The notes: generated from the sequence alone by a model not told the origin. Counted from the first letter of the stretch, positions 7,386-15,386 are shown. The stretch is DNA of 64,000 nucleotides from Bacteroidales bacterium (GCA_017534745.1 JAFXVX010000013.1:1-64000); one strand, 5' to 3'. Made by a program: numbers and translations.

Positions 7386-9213
7386 CAATAACGACATTAT
7401 CACCTATCAATCGATATTCCGAATTGGATGTGTCCTGTCAGTATCCGGAAGGGAAGTAAAGGTAAAGGTTGATAAGCAGAAGAATCTCCCTCACATTATC
7501 TTCAATGGCTCTCTCATTAAGAACATTTCTGTTGGAGGTTATATCAAGATAATTAATGGGTTTAATACCCTAATCGCGAAAATCGATGGAGAATACATTA
7601 CTATTGATGAGAAATCATCGTCAAAGGTTTATTCTGCGGCAGAAGATAGGGTATATCGAGTCCTGGTCTGTAGTTTAATAGGCTACCTTACAACGTCAAA
7701 GTTCATACGAGGAGTAAAACAACTACCCCTCATTGACAACGAATGCTATATCCTTTCAAACGAAGAGTTTCGCTTGATACACAGTTTTGTGAGTAATCCG
7801 GATGATCAGACAATAACCATTGGCTCCTTAGCTTCGGACGAATATACACCGATATCACTAAGTGTTCAAAAACTCTTCTCAAGTCATGTGGGGATATTTG
7901 GTAATACAGGTAGTGGAAAATCGTATACTTTGGCGAAACTGTATAGACAACTATTCCTCCGTTATCAAGGTAAGGATTCCTTCAATAAGAATTCAAAATT
8001 CATGTTTATAGATTTTAATGGGGAGTACTCTGGTGACAATACAATTGTCCCAGGGAAACAGGTATATAATCTATCTACACGTAAAGATAAAGACAAAATA
8101 CCTTTCGCAAAAAAAGCAATTCTTGATTTAGACACTTTATGTATTTTCGCAAGTGCCACAGAGAAAACTCAGCGCCCTTTCATTAGCCGCTGCATCGATT
8201 ACTATCAATATATCAATAATATAGAACACTTTCGGAATATTTTAAAGTTGATGGTAATAGAGATTCTTCAAATGTCTGATAAAATAAAGGCAGAACAACT
8301 ATTAGATTATGTTGAACAGATTCTCCCAGAATATGAGTCCGAAGAAGGAGAGAAGAGAAGTCTTCATTCAGGAGTGAACTTTCACAATAAACTTCAGTAC
8401 TATTACTCGGACACTGATACGGCCAATAATCTTCAAGTACAAGAAGGGTTGATTAAAGACACTTTGTACTATACTCAAGTAGATAAATACGAATACCCTG
8501 AAGTTTTCATTGAGCATTTTATTCATATAATGTACCTAAGATTGATACGGGATGTTTTAGATAATAGAGCAATGAATGAGCATATTTCTCCCGCAATCAA
8601 CAAACTTAAGAGTATGGTCAAAGATATTAAGCATCTTATTGATTTTAATGATGGTGATATCTGGCAAGATAACAATATCGTTGTTCTGAATCTCAACGAT
8701 GTTAATCAGGATTCCAAAAAAATGATTCCTCTTTTGTTGTGCAACTATCTGTATAAGGAGCATAAATCAAAAAAAGAGGAGGATCTAACCTATTTGAATA
8801 TCATAATTGATGAGGCTCACAATATCCTCTCATATCAGTCAAATAGAGAGAGTGATACGTGGAAGGATTACCGATTGGAAGTTTTTGAGGAGATAATAAA
8901 AGAGGGTAGAAAGTTTGGTGTCTTCATGACCATTGCCAGCCAGCGACCGTCTGACATTTCTTCTACAATCGTTTCTCAGTTGCATAACTATTTTATTCAT
9001 AGGCGAGTAAACGATGAAGACATCGATAAAGTGGGGCAGACCATTTCATTCCTTGACCGAGTATCGAAAGATTCTCTCCCGATTTTATCCACAGGAGTCT
9101 GCATTATTGCAGGACAATTAGTTGAAATGCCCATTGTCGTGCAAATTGAAAAGATTGAGAATGAGAATAAGCCTAATAACGAAACAATTGATGTGGTCTC
9201 AAAATGGAGTTAA
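7378..9213 (+). CDS. HerA-type ATPase of a SIR2-HerA defence system
   Basis: Start chosen as ATG 7378; a TTG two codons upstream is also possible. The product is ~611 residues: an N-terminal beta-rich HAS-barrel-like domain (about 1-90), Walker A GNTGSGKS (about 175-182), FMFIDFNGEYSG, a helical insert, Walker B YLNIIIDEAHN (about 475-485), and SQRPSDISSTIVSQLHNYFIHR with candidate sensor and arginine-finger residues. HerA forms hexameric DNA-translocating rings. Paired with SIR2 it makes a supramolecular anti-phage complex with NADase, ATPase and reported nuclease activity. Both partners look intact, so the system should be functional. Confidence 0.88.
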   Translation: MINNNDIITYQSIFRIGCVLSVSGREVKVKVDKQKNLPHIIFNGSLIKNISVGGYIKIINGFNTLIAKIDGEYITIDEKSSSKVYSAAEDRVYRVLVCSLIGYLTTSKFIRGVKQLPLIDNECYILSNEEFRLIHSFVSNPDDQTITIGSLASDEYTPISLSVQKLFSSHVGIFGNTGSGKSYTLAKLYRQLFLRYQGKDSFNKNSKFMFIDFNGEYSGDNTIVPGKQVYNLSTRKDKDKIPFAKKAILDLDTLCIFASATEKTQRPFISRCIDYYQYINNIEHFRNILKLMVIEILQMSDKIKAEQLLDYVEQILPEYESEEGEKRSLHSGVNFHNKLQYYYSDTDTANNLQVQEGLIKDTLYYTQVDKYEYPEVFIEHFIHIMYLRLIRDVLDNRAMNEHISPAINKLKSMVKDIKHLIDFNDGDIWQDNNIVVLNLNDVNQDSKKMIPLLLCNYLYKEHKSKKEEDLTYLNIIIDEAHNILSYQSNRESDTWKDYRLEVFEEIIKEGRKFGVFMTIASQRPSDISSTIVSQLHNYFIHRRVNDEDIDKVGQTISFLDRVSKDSLPILSTGVCIIAGQLVEMPIVVQIEKIENENKPNNETIDVVSKWS

Positions 9214-9255
9214 TACACCATTTTAATGCAACTCACAAACCGAGGATTAATATGA

Positions 9256-9287
9256 TCAGCCCCCTTGGATGATTCCAGAGGGGCTGA
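9256..9287 (-). terminator. Hairpin terminator downstream of the minus-strand phage fragment
   Basis: Arms TCAGCCCC (9256-9263) and GGGGCTGA (9280-9287) form an 8-bp stem. On the minus strand it follows the stop of the broken virion-like gene, as the terminator at 1751 follows its intact relative. The T-tract is weak. It may also serve the plus-strand HerA operon that ends at 9213. Confidence 0.5.
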
Positions 9288-9319
9288 CGTGTTCAGAAGG
9301 GTTCCGCTGGGGCGGGGGA

Positions 9320-9640
9320 CTAAGCACCCGCAACCCACTTTACCTCTGCCAGCATGGTGCCGGACTTTTCGCCGGTGGAGCTGTTGACGTAGTAGTAGCG
9401 GAAGAAGATCTTTGGGACTGAGGCGTTGGGGACGCCGTTCTTGGCCACGTAGTCGGCGTGGATGTCGATGGCGGCATCGGTGGGTTCTTCAACGAGCTTG
9501 ATGCCGGAGGCCTTGCTGTGAGCGCGGGAGACACCGTTGGACTGGCCTTCGGTGGCCTCGATGACCAGGAAGATGCCGCCGTTGTCGGCGAGGGCCTGGT
9601 CGAGTTTGAAGGTGAAGGTGTCACCCTGGCACACGATGTT
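9320..9640 (-). pseudogene. 5'-truncated paralogue of the 235-aa virion-like protein
   Basis: On the minus strand this encodes about 106 residues that align with the C-terminal half of the protein at 1012-1719 (IVCQGDTFTFKL to the stop), with about 90% protein identity and mainly synonymous base changes. Homology begins abruptly at 9640. The N-terminal half, its start codon and promoter are missing, so it is probably not expressed as a proper protein. Confidence 0.8.
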
Positions 9641-9687
9641 AGGGGATGGTGGGAGTCGCTCGCGCCATCGTGTAGCATCTACAGTGC

Positions 9688-10161
9688 CGGGGCTACGATG
9701 CATCGCTCGTCGTGCCCGAGGAGGAGGATATTTCCCTGGAAGAACGGTGCCGCCGCATCAACCGTGTGGCCATCCGCCACGGTCACGAACCCCACGACAC
9801 CTTCGTCGTCAGCATCCACGTCAATGCAGCCGGCAGCGGCAGAATGTGGCACAGTGCCACTGGCTGGTGCGCCTACACTTTCCCCGAGCACACAGAGTCC
9901 GACAAGCTGGCCACCTGCCTGTATAAAGCCGCCCAGAGACACCTTCCCGGCCACCGGCTCCGTACCGACTACAGCGACGGTGAGCCCGATTTCGAGGAAC
10001 CCTTCTACATCCTGAAGCACACTTACTGTGCGGCAGTCCTGACGGAGAATGGGTTCATGGACTCGGAGGTTTCGCTCAGCTTCCTCGAATCAGAGGAGGG
10101 AAAGAAGGCCATTGTTGCGCTGCACGTGGAAGGGATTATTAACTACGTTGAAGGCCGGTAG
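9688..10161 (+). pseudogene. 5'-truncated phage N-acetylmuramoyl-L-alanine amidase
   Basis: The frame begins at about GYDASLVVPEEEDISLEERC and runs to EGIINYVEGR, matching the C-terminal three quarters of the short amidase_3 endolysins found in Bacteroidota prophages. Visible catalytic features are VSIHVNA (Zn-ligand His) and VLTENGFM (catalytic Glu). The N-terminal strand carrying the first Zn ligands is missing, and the upstream frame has a stop at 9673. It should therefore be inactive. It would complete a lysis set with the holin-like and spanin-like genes at 251-1005. Confidence 0.8.
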
Positions 10162-10198
10162 AGTTCTTGTTCAGCCAGCATTAGTTGGGTTTATAATT

Positions 10199-10231
10199 GT
10201 CATCCCCGGTTAAGCCGGGGATGACTTTTTT
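10199..10231 (+). terminator. Rho-independent terminator
   Basis: A perfect 11-bp stem (GTCATCCCCGG / CCGGGGATGAC) with a TTAAG loop, followed by six T. It follows the amidase remnant by 37 bases. The rest of the gap to 10305 holds nothing else recognisable. Confidence 0.85.
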
Positions 10232-10305
10232 CGAATGATGTCTCTTATAATGCGACAATGCCCCGGCCTTTTTTACAGAGGTACATTGTGAATTCCTTTA
10301 GGTGG

Positions 10306-11967
10306 CTAAAAAAGAGTATCTTTCGTAAACAATGCCTTGAAATCATCAAGCTGCTTTTCCGCAACACCTAACTCTTTTGCTGAATACTTATCTGCTAACG
10401 CCGCGAAATCCAGGCGCATCAGAAGATCTTTGTTGATCACTCTTTTAGCATCGCTGAACATCAAGGAATGTAGTAGGCGCTGAGCGTGTTCGCCATTGAG
10501 AATCTTCAAGGTTACGCGTGCTGCCTCTTCTGATTCCATCCCAATAAGATAGCATGTATCATCCAGCATTGCCGGCTTTCCTTCTATGGGAGAAATCATT
10601 GAAAAACAAGCGTGCTTATACAAACCAGAAACGGCTATCTTATACGGCGCAAAGGAATAAGGTCCTATCCCAAAAATAGAAAACCGAGGACGCTTCTTAT
10701 AAATGACGCTTTTGCGACCATCAAGTTCTTTTGAATGTGAGTTTAGATATGCGTACGCTTTGGGGTATTTGATTTTGATATAATCAGTTCTTTCAGACGC
10801 GTTATGTTGCGTTATAATTACATATCTGGAGGCTTCCGCGATAATCTCATCTCCGATATGAGAACTCTTCAAAAGAGGATATACGAGATCGTCTTCTATT
10901 TCAACAATCTCCCCAAGAGCATTAAAATACCTACCGGAAGAATCCTTACGTAATTCCATCACTTTGGAGCAATCATGTTTTACTCCAGACCACCACTCAA
11001 AAGGACAAACTCCATCGCAATCTCGAGTCTCATAATAATCCTCTATGTTAGACACAAACGAATTGTTTGCCCACCCATAGTTATAAAGGTGAGCCAGCGT
11101 ATAGAAGTCATATACGGAGCAAACAGTTGCAAAGGGGCCACCAAAGTTACACGTCAATAACGAGGCGGATACACTTACATTGAACTCTTTTGTGGCGTTA
11201 ATATTCCACTGCCTTACATCTGATATAGCAATATGCGCCTTGGGCTGCTCAAATACGATGTTTTTACATACAATGTTTTTGACCAAAAAGGCGAACCGCC
11301 CTTTGTTATTGGAAAATGTCCTCAGCATCATCAAGCTGATATACTCTCCAATATCGAAATTACCCTTACCTGTAATAGCGTCGAGACCTTTATTCTGTTT
11401 GAAATTGGTCTTTGTAGGAAGATTGCTGCTATTAAGGCTTGATAACTTACTATTTGTAACCCAGGGAGGATTACCAATCACGAGTATCTTTTCGTTGTGA
11501 TGTGCACTGGCTATCTTAGCAAAATCATAATCAAATACGTTTCTATTCTCCAAGATGATTCTTGGGGAAAGCTTGTTATTCTCCAGACCTCTTTTTAGAA
11601 GAAGAGTCTTAAGGTCATCTAGATATGGCTTGTATAATTCTATGCCATAGATGACTTTAACAGAATCAAAGACATCCAAGGCTGCAAGAATAAATGCACC
11701 CTTCCCGCATGTTGGCTCAACGATGATGTCAGGAGAAAAACCGGTTTGTTTTAAGAGGGAACAAACTGAGTGAGCAAGATCAGAATTTGTCTGCCAGTCA
11801 CCAAGCTCCTCTTTTTTTTCTTCATCAGAGGAATCTGCACCGAGTGGCACAAACTCGGATATATTATCATGAAAATAATTCATCACGCCACACTTGGCAT
11901 AGATATGCTCATTGGCTTCATCTATGCTTAATCCTTGTAACGATTTGATGAATTCATCAACCTTCAT
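10306..11967 (-). CDS. N6-adenine DNA methyltransferase of an R-M system
   Basis: A 553-residue protein with SAM-binding motif I IIVEPTCGKGAF (about 81-92) and catalytic motif IV NPPW (166-169), the gamma-class order of N6-adenine or N4-cytosine methyltransferases. The remaining ~380 residues presumably hold the target-recognition domain. Its start overlaps the 3' end of the upstream endonuclease-like gene by 11 bases, so the two are co-expressed and would modify and cut the same site. The site cannot be read from sequence. Composition is AT-rich and foreign-looking. It was probably acquired with the defence island. Confidence 0.85.
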   Translation of the reverse strand: MKVDEFIKSLQGLSIDEANEHIYAKCGVMNYFHDNISEFVPLGADSSDEEKKEELGDWQTNSDLAHSVCSLLKQTGFSPDIIVEPTCGKGAFILAALDVFDSVKVIYGIELYKPYLDDLKTLLLKRGLENNKLSPRIILENRNVFDYDFAKIASAHHNEKILVIGNPPWVTNSKLSSLNSSNLPTKTNFKQNKGLDAITGKGNFDIGEYISLMMLRTFSNNKGRFAFLVKNIVCKNIVFEQPKAHIAISDVRQWNINATKEFNVSVSASLLTCNFGGPFATVCSVYDFYTLAHLYNYGWANNSFVSNIEDYYETRDCDGVCPFEWWSGVKHDCSKVMELRKDSSGRYFNALGEIVEIEDDLVYPLLKSSHIGDEIIAEASRYVIITQHNASERTDYIKIKYPKAYAYLNSHSKELDGRKSVIYKKRPRFSIFGIGPYSFAPYKIAVSGLYKHACFSMISPIEGKPAMLDDTCYLIGMESEEAARVTLKILNGEHAQRLLHSLMFSDAKRVINKDLLMRLDFAALADKYSAKELGVAEKQLDDFKALFTKDTLF

Positions 11968-12652
11968 ATTGAATGATAGTGGTAATGCCCTCCACCTTTT
12001 CTTTCAAATTGACGATTCGGCCATATTGAAGCCGCCACTGAAGGGCATTGGAAATAGTAAGATATCCAATTTCGGGCGGGTTTTTAAGGATGTCCTTTGC
12101 CATATTGGCAAGAGTCACTTCATCTGCAGGTATATTCTTATCATTGAGGAAAGCGAAAATGTCATCTTCATTTCCGTTATTCTCAATAATAGCCCGAAGT
12201 CCGGTTGTTGTTTGGTAATCTGCCGTTCTTTTTGCATCTATGAACGAACAAGATACGAAATGAAGAATGCCGGCTTTAGCTTCCGTGTCGTCATGCTTAT
12301 CGTATACGAAAACGATAAGGTTGTACCCAAGGCCAAAAATCTTTTGCTTGCTATCCTTGAACGGGCAACTGGACTGCGGCTGCGTGATGGAAGTCGTCTT
12401 TATATCAGTATCAACTGAAGGAAGATCCAGGCCTTTAGCAGAACTTCCTGTTGAGAACTCAAATCTATCCGAAAGGAAAGCCTGGAATTTGTGCTCAATT
12501 TTCGTCCCGATGGCCTTGCCATCAGTTACACCATATAAGTCTTCTTGTGGAGTATTATCAATCTGTTGGCAGAATCTTTTTGCTTCTACGATCAGGGCGT
12601 CAATGGTAAGGACTCTTTTGCCACCGCTAAATAAGGACGAAATTGCTTCCAT
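11957..12652 (-). CDS. Probable restriction endonuclease partner
   Basis: Start chosen at ATG 12652 (231 aa). An upstream in-frame ATG at 12736 abuts a TATATTTG -7 box (12739-12746), so it would lie at or before the transcription start. The middle of the protein carries GSSAKGLDLPSVDTDIKTTS, a D-x(n)-DxK arrangement like the PD-(D/E)xK nuclease core, followed by QPQSSCPF. No nuclease family can be named with certainty. The 11-base overlap with a DNA methyltransferase gene makes a restriction enzyme the most economical reading. A type II system of unknown specificity is inferred. Confidence 0.65.
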   Translation of the reverse strand: MEAISSLFSGGKRVLTIDALIVEAKRFCQQIDNTPQEDLYGVTDGKAIGTKIEHKFQAFLSDRFEFSTGSSAKGLDLPSVDTDIKTTSITQPQSSCPFKDSKQKIFGLGYNLIVFVYDKHDDTEAKAGILHFVSCSFIDAKRTADYQTTTGLRAIIENNGNEDDIFAFLNDKNIPADEVTLANMAKDILKNPPEIGYLTISNALQWRLQYGRIVNLKEKVEGITTIIQYEG

Positions 12653-12862
12653 AATCTTTTTCAAAGTGTTAATCCCCCAGACAACAAAGGTTGCTGTGGG
12701 TTGTTTTTGCATTGCTGTATGTTGGTGTTTTGCCATTGCAAATATAACACTTTAAAACGACTAGAAGAAGAACTATTACCATTCAGTCCGATAAAGGACA
12801 TCCATGATAGCTCGACAAAGCTACAAAAAATGCTCGACGAAAACAAAAATATTTCAACATTA

Positions 12863-12892
12863 TTGTGATATTGTTGATTTTTTGTATATTTG
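12863..12892 (+). promoter_or_regulatory. Promoter of the 77-aa gene
   Basis: TTG at 12863-12865, a 19-base spacer and TATATTTG at 12885-12892 match the phylum consensus. It fires away from the R-M operon and rules out the in-frame TTG inside the -7 box as the start of the next gene. Confidence 0.7.
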
Positions 12893-12907
12893 CATCCAGC
12901 AAGTACC

Positions 12908-13141
12908 ATGTTAAAACACGATCGATGTATTATCCACGTGGAGGTCAAAGACACCCACGAGCATTTTTACTTTGGATCTGCAGCAGCAATGTTTGAGGAC
13001 TCCAGAGTAAAGAACCTTTTGAAGATTAAGTATCAATCCTTCAGAACCAAACGAGTATCAGAAAATCGACCTTATGAGAATGAATTTGTGATTGTACGCA
13101 AAGGAAATCTGAACACAATCGATCACAGCGAATTGTTATAA
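12908..13141 (+). CDS. Small protein of unknown function (77 aa)
   Basis: ATG 12908 lies 15 bases after the -7 box and is the first usable start. The product is a small, basic, beta-rich protein (HVEVKDTHEHFYFGSAAAMFED, later PYENEFVIVRKGNL). The HFYFGS and RKG pattern resembles short accessory proteins often seen beside mobile elements in gut Bacteroidota, but I cannot name a family. It is divergent from the R-M operon and converges on the HTH genes. It is not a classical C protein, because no HTH is apparent. Confidence 0.55.
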   Translation: MLKHDRCIIHVEVKDTHEHFYFGSAAAMFEDSRVKNLLKIKYQSFRTKRVSENRPYENEFVIVRKGNLNTIDHSELL

Positions 13142-13159
13142 GAGTCAGTTCCCGGTTTA

Positions 13160-13504
13160 TTATTTCTCCTTATACTTCCTCTTCTTGGTCCAGAAGTCGC
13201 CAAGTCCATACTTCTGCGACCGCTCAATCCAGGCCTCGATCTCCTGACGGCGGAAGAGGGTAGTCCGGCCGGACTTGTAGTGGGGGATGCCGTGGAAGTA
13301 GAGCCAGCTGCGGACGAGTTCAATCTTCGGGTCGCCGGGAATCATCCTCCGGAGTTCGTAGATGTCAATCCAATCCTCCTGCGGGCCGATGGTGCCGTTT
13401 AATACCGGTTCGGTCTTGAGGGTAAGCCAGCCGTCGATGGCCTCCAGCTGCTTGACGATGCCGGCCAGAACTGCCGGAATCATGGCCACATTGATCTGCT
13501 CCAT
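13160..13504 (-). CDS. Excisionase-type HTH DNA-binding protein (second of pair)
   Basis: Start chosen at ATG 13504 (114 aa), 5 bases after the upstream gene ends; the open frame above it lies inside that gene. N-terminal helical segment, then a winged-helix of the HTH_17 type (YELRRMIPGDPKIELVRSWLYFHGIPHYKSGRTTLFRRQEIEAWI) and a basic tail. Such proteins regulate or direct excision in Bacteroidota integrative elements. It is a diverged tandem copy of the upstream gene. No integrase is present in the window, so the element is incomplete or the integrase has been lost. Confidence 0.75.
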   Translation of the reverse strand: MEQINVAMIPAVLAGIVKQLEAIDGWLTLKTEPVLNGTIGPQEDWIDIYELRRMIPGDPKIELVRSWLYFHGIPHYKSGRTTLFRRQEIEAWIERSQKYGLGDFWTKKRKYKEK

Positions 13505-13509
13505 ACCGG

Positions 13510-13872
13510 CTACCTCCTTCTTCCGCCTAAGGGATGCGTGGCGCAATACCGTTGCGCCTCCTCCATCAACTCGGTGTTGTCTTTCACGCGGGTGCGAAGC
13601 AGCCACTTGTCAATCTCCGACTTCTTGAACATCAACGTCTTGCCCTGCTTGTAGTAGGGAATGGTATTTTCGTTGACCCAACCGTACACGGTCGATGGAG
13701 CAGGATGCGACGGCAGATACCTGCCCAGATCCTTGACATTCATCAGCTCCGGCGTGTCATCCGTCGGAATCGGAGCAACATTCACCTTGTCCAACTTCGA
13801 GTCGATGCTCTCCAGCAGTTCCGCAATCCGGCCCACCAGACCCGGAACCATTTCAAATGTATATTCATTCAT
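13510..13872 (-). CDS. Excisionase-type HTH DNA-binding protein (first of pair)
   Basis: A 120-residue protein with an N-terminal helix (about 1-30, MVPGLVGRIAELLESIDSKLD) and a MerR/Xis-like winged helix over about 44-92 (MNVKDLGRYLPSHPAPSTVYGWVNENTIPYYKQGKTLMFKKSEIDKWL in segments). The layout parallels the downstream gene closely, indicating tandem duplication. It is GC-rich, unlike the flanking defence genes, so it may belong to an older element into which the AT-rich cassettes inserted. Confidence 0.75.
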   Translation of the reverse strand: MNEYTFEMVPGLVGRIAELLESIDSKLDKVNVAPIPTDDTPELMNVKDLGRYLPSHPAPSTVYGWVNENTIPYYKQGKTLMFKKSEIDKWLLRTRVKDNTELMEEAQRYCATHPLGGRRR

Positions 13873-14223
13873 ATCAGGAAGGTTTTATGCAATGGTCACG
13901 GCTTTTGCCGATATAAACAAAGCGGTCAAGCCCTCTAATCTCCGCAAAAGCTCCGCTCACTCGCTTTGGTTCCGTCCTCCGGGGCACAAAGCGCCCCTCA
14001 GAACTCCACTTATGGCAGCTCCACTGCGAGACTCTTCCTTCCGCGCTGTGCGCTCCAGTCAGAGACTCGCGGCCGTTCCGCGCCGCGCTTCGCGCATATA
14101 AGGAAAAAAGGTCACGGACAGCAGTCGGTTGTTCCACTCGCTGCGCTTGCTCCACAACCGCCAGCTCACCGTGCTGGTTTTGTGCCCTTCCGGCCTGACA
14201 GGTCGGTGTCAAATCCAGTCGTT
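13873..14223. other. GC-rich leader region upstream of the HTH pair, no gene
   Basis: About 350 bases with several short inverted repeats (for example CGCGCCGCGCTTCGCGC near 14080-14097). A 112-codon minus-strand frame spans it, but the predicted peptide is low in hydrophobic structure, has no homology I recognise and reads like a shadow of repeat-rich DNA. This position, upstream of excisionase-type genes, would suit an oriT or regulatory region; neither can be shown. Confidence 0.35.
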
Positions 14224-14259
14224 ACCCTCCGCCGTCGTAAAGATGCCGGAGGGTTTCTT
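14224..14259 (+). terminator. Hairpin followed by TTTCTT, plus-strand terminator-like
   Basis: Arms ACCCTCCG (14224-14231) and CGGAGGGT (14247-14254) form a perfect 8-bp stem, then TTCTTG. No plus-strand gene precedes it, so it may be a leftover of a removed gene or may shield the HTH region from readthrough. Confidence 0.5.
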
Positions 14260-14304
14260 GTTGATTGAAATCTTAGGGGAAAGCCCAGCTGGGAGGCCTA
14301 AAAT

Positions 14305-14381
14305 TAAGAACGCCCCTCAAGTATGCTGTCTTGCGACGCGCCTGAAGGGCTTATTATCTCTAGTTATTAGAACTTTCGATT
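14305..14381 (-). ncRNA. Candidate small RNA next to abiF
   Basis: Transcription from the promoter at 14389-14419 would start near 14381 and run away from abiF for roughly 75 bases. The predicted RNA has an A/U-rich 5' segment, then a hairpin with 8-bp outer stem GCCCTTCA (14350-14343) / TGAGGGGC (14319-14312, one G-U pair) and an inner GTC-GCAA-GAC element, ending in TTCTTAATTTT. There is no ORF. AbiF-type HEPN proteins have been reported with adjacent small RNAs, so a partner or antitoxin RNA is plausible. Its expression and role are inferred. Confidence 0.5.
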
Positions 14382-14388
14382 AGTGATG

Positions 14389-14419
14389 CAAAAATAAGGC
14401 TTTTTCTTTAATAACCAAA
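14389..14419 (-). promoter_or_regulatory. Near-consensus promoter just past the abiF stop
   Basis: On the minus strand: TTTG (14419-14416), exactly 19 bases, TATTTTTG (14396-14389). It begins 2 bases after the abiF stop codon and points at a region with no ORF, so it implies a separate short transcript. Confidence 0.65.
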
Positions 14420-14420
14420 A

Positions 14421-15386
14421 TTATTTTGGGTTTTTCCAGAGCGGATGTGTTTCCCAGCCAATAGGGAACCCCATGTATCCAACGTTGACTTTGGGGTACT
14501 TAGCCAACAAATCTTTGAAATGCTGGCGGAACTTTGTCTTTGGGTTAACCGTTTGGAGTAAATAGAGGATGACGCATAAGGTATAGTATAACTTCGAACT
14601 TTGAGCGGTCTTTACCTCGGCGTCTGTTAACCAGACTTTACTTTTATCCTTATTTAGGTATTTTGTAGGTGTGATGTCAAGCAATATGTTCCAGAGCCTT
14701 GAATGGTGGGCGCAAATGTTTCTAATGTAGTTCAGTGTGTGAAGCCATGAACAGAAAACCTTATCATCTTTGACTCCAAAAGCATTTGCCAAATCAGTCC
14801 TGTCTTTTCTGAGTTTAAGGTTCTGGCAGATCTTTGACAACTCACTAAAATAAAGGAGTTCTACACTCATCCAACTTGGAGGAGTCGGAGGATTGTCATA
14901 AGTATTAAGGTAATGTTCGATGAAATTGACCTTCTTATTCTTATTCAACTCGTCATTGATGTGTTTCTGAATGTCTTGAAATACATCATATGTGCGCCCT
15001 GTTTTGGGGATGTAATATAGAGGTTGAAAAAGAGTTCCCTGATCTTGCCAGTGTGGCCCGTATTTATGACTTAACTGGTAAATGACCTGAGTTCGAAGCG
15101 CAATCTCAATTCTCTCAATAGCATCAAACACAAGTAGCCTCAGCTTGCGGTCAAACTTGTAGAGATTGTAAACATCATCCCATGTGGCCCCGGGAACAAA
15201 CTGGTCCAAATAATTACCGGAGGCATCAAGGACACGATAGGGGAGCATATAAGCACTCAACCTGTAGTAGCTAATGTTAGAAAGGTGTCGATGTGCTCGT
15301 TCGTGATCGGGAATTAACAGACCTCTTTTCTCTAAGAGGTCAATCTGTTGATCTATGGTGAGAGCAGGCTTTGTATAAGTCCTCAT
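14421..15386 (-). CDS. abiF: Abi_2 / AbiF-family HEPN abortive-infection protein
   Basis: A 321-residue Abi_2-family protein (AbiD/AbiF group). Diagnostic stretches: LSNISYYRLSAYMLPYR (about 35-51), YKFDRKLRLLVFDAIERIEIALRTQV (about 76-101), SWMSVELLYFSELS (about 171-184), and LNYIRNICAHHSRLWN with the RX4H ribonuclease motif at R222-H227. HEPN RNases of this family cleave RNA during phage infection, and they have been proposed as relatives of Cas13. The gene stands alone, AT-rich, between the mobile-element remnants and core gene mnmE, with its own promoter and a candidate RNA downstream. Confidence 0.9.
   Translation of the reverse strand: MRTYTKPALTIDQQIDLLEKRGLLIPDHERAHRHLSNISYYRLSAYMLPYRVLDASGNYLDQFVPGATWDDVYNLYKFDRKLRLLVFDAIERIEIALRTQVIYQLSHKYGPHWQDQGTLFQPLYYIPKTGRTYDVFQDIQKHINDELNKNKKVNFIEHYLNTYDNPPTPPSWMSVELLYFSELSKICQNLKLRKDRTDLANAFGVKDDKVFCSWLHTLNYIRNICAHHSRLWNILLDITPTKYLNKDKSKVWLTDAEVKTAQSSKLYYTLCVILYLLQTVNPKTKFRQHFKDLLAKYPKVNVGYMGFPIGWETHPLWKNPK

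Noticed and set aside
13874..14212. 112-codon minus-strand frame upstream of the HTH pair
   Set aside because: Repeat-rich GC DNA, no promoter or start context, and a peptide with no fold-like pattern; more likely a non-coding leader.
14200..14216. Shared 13-mer GGTCGGTGTCAAA with position ~44490, as possible attachment site
   Set aside because: A 13-base repeat is expected by chance in a window of this size, and the flanks do not match.
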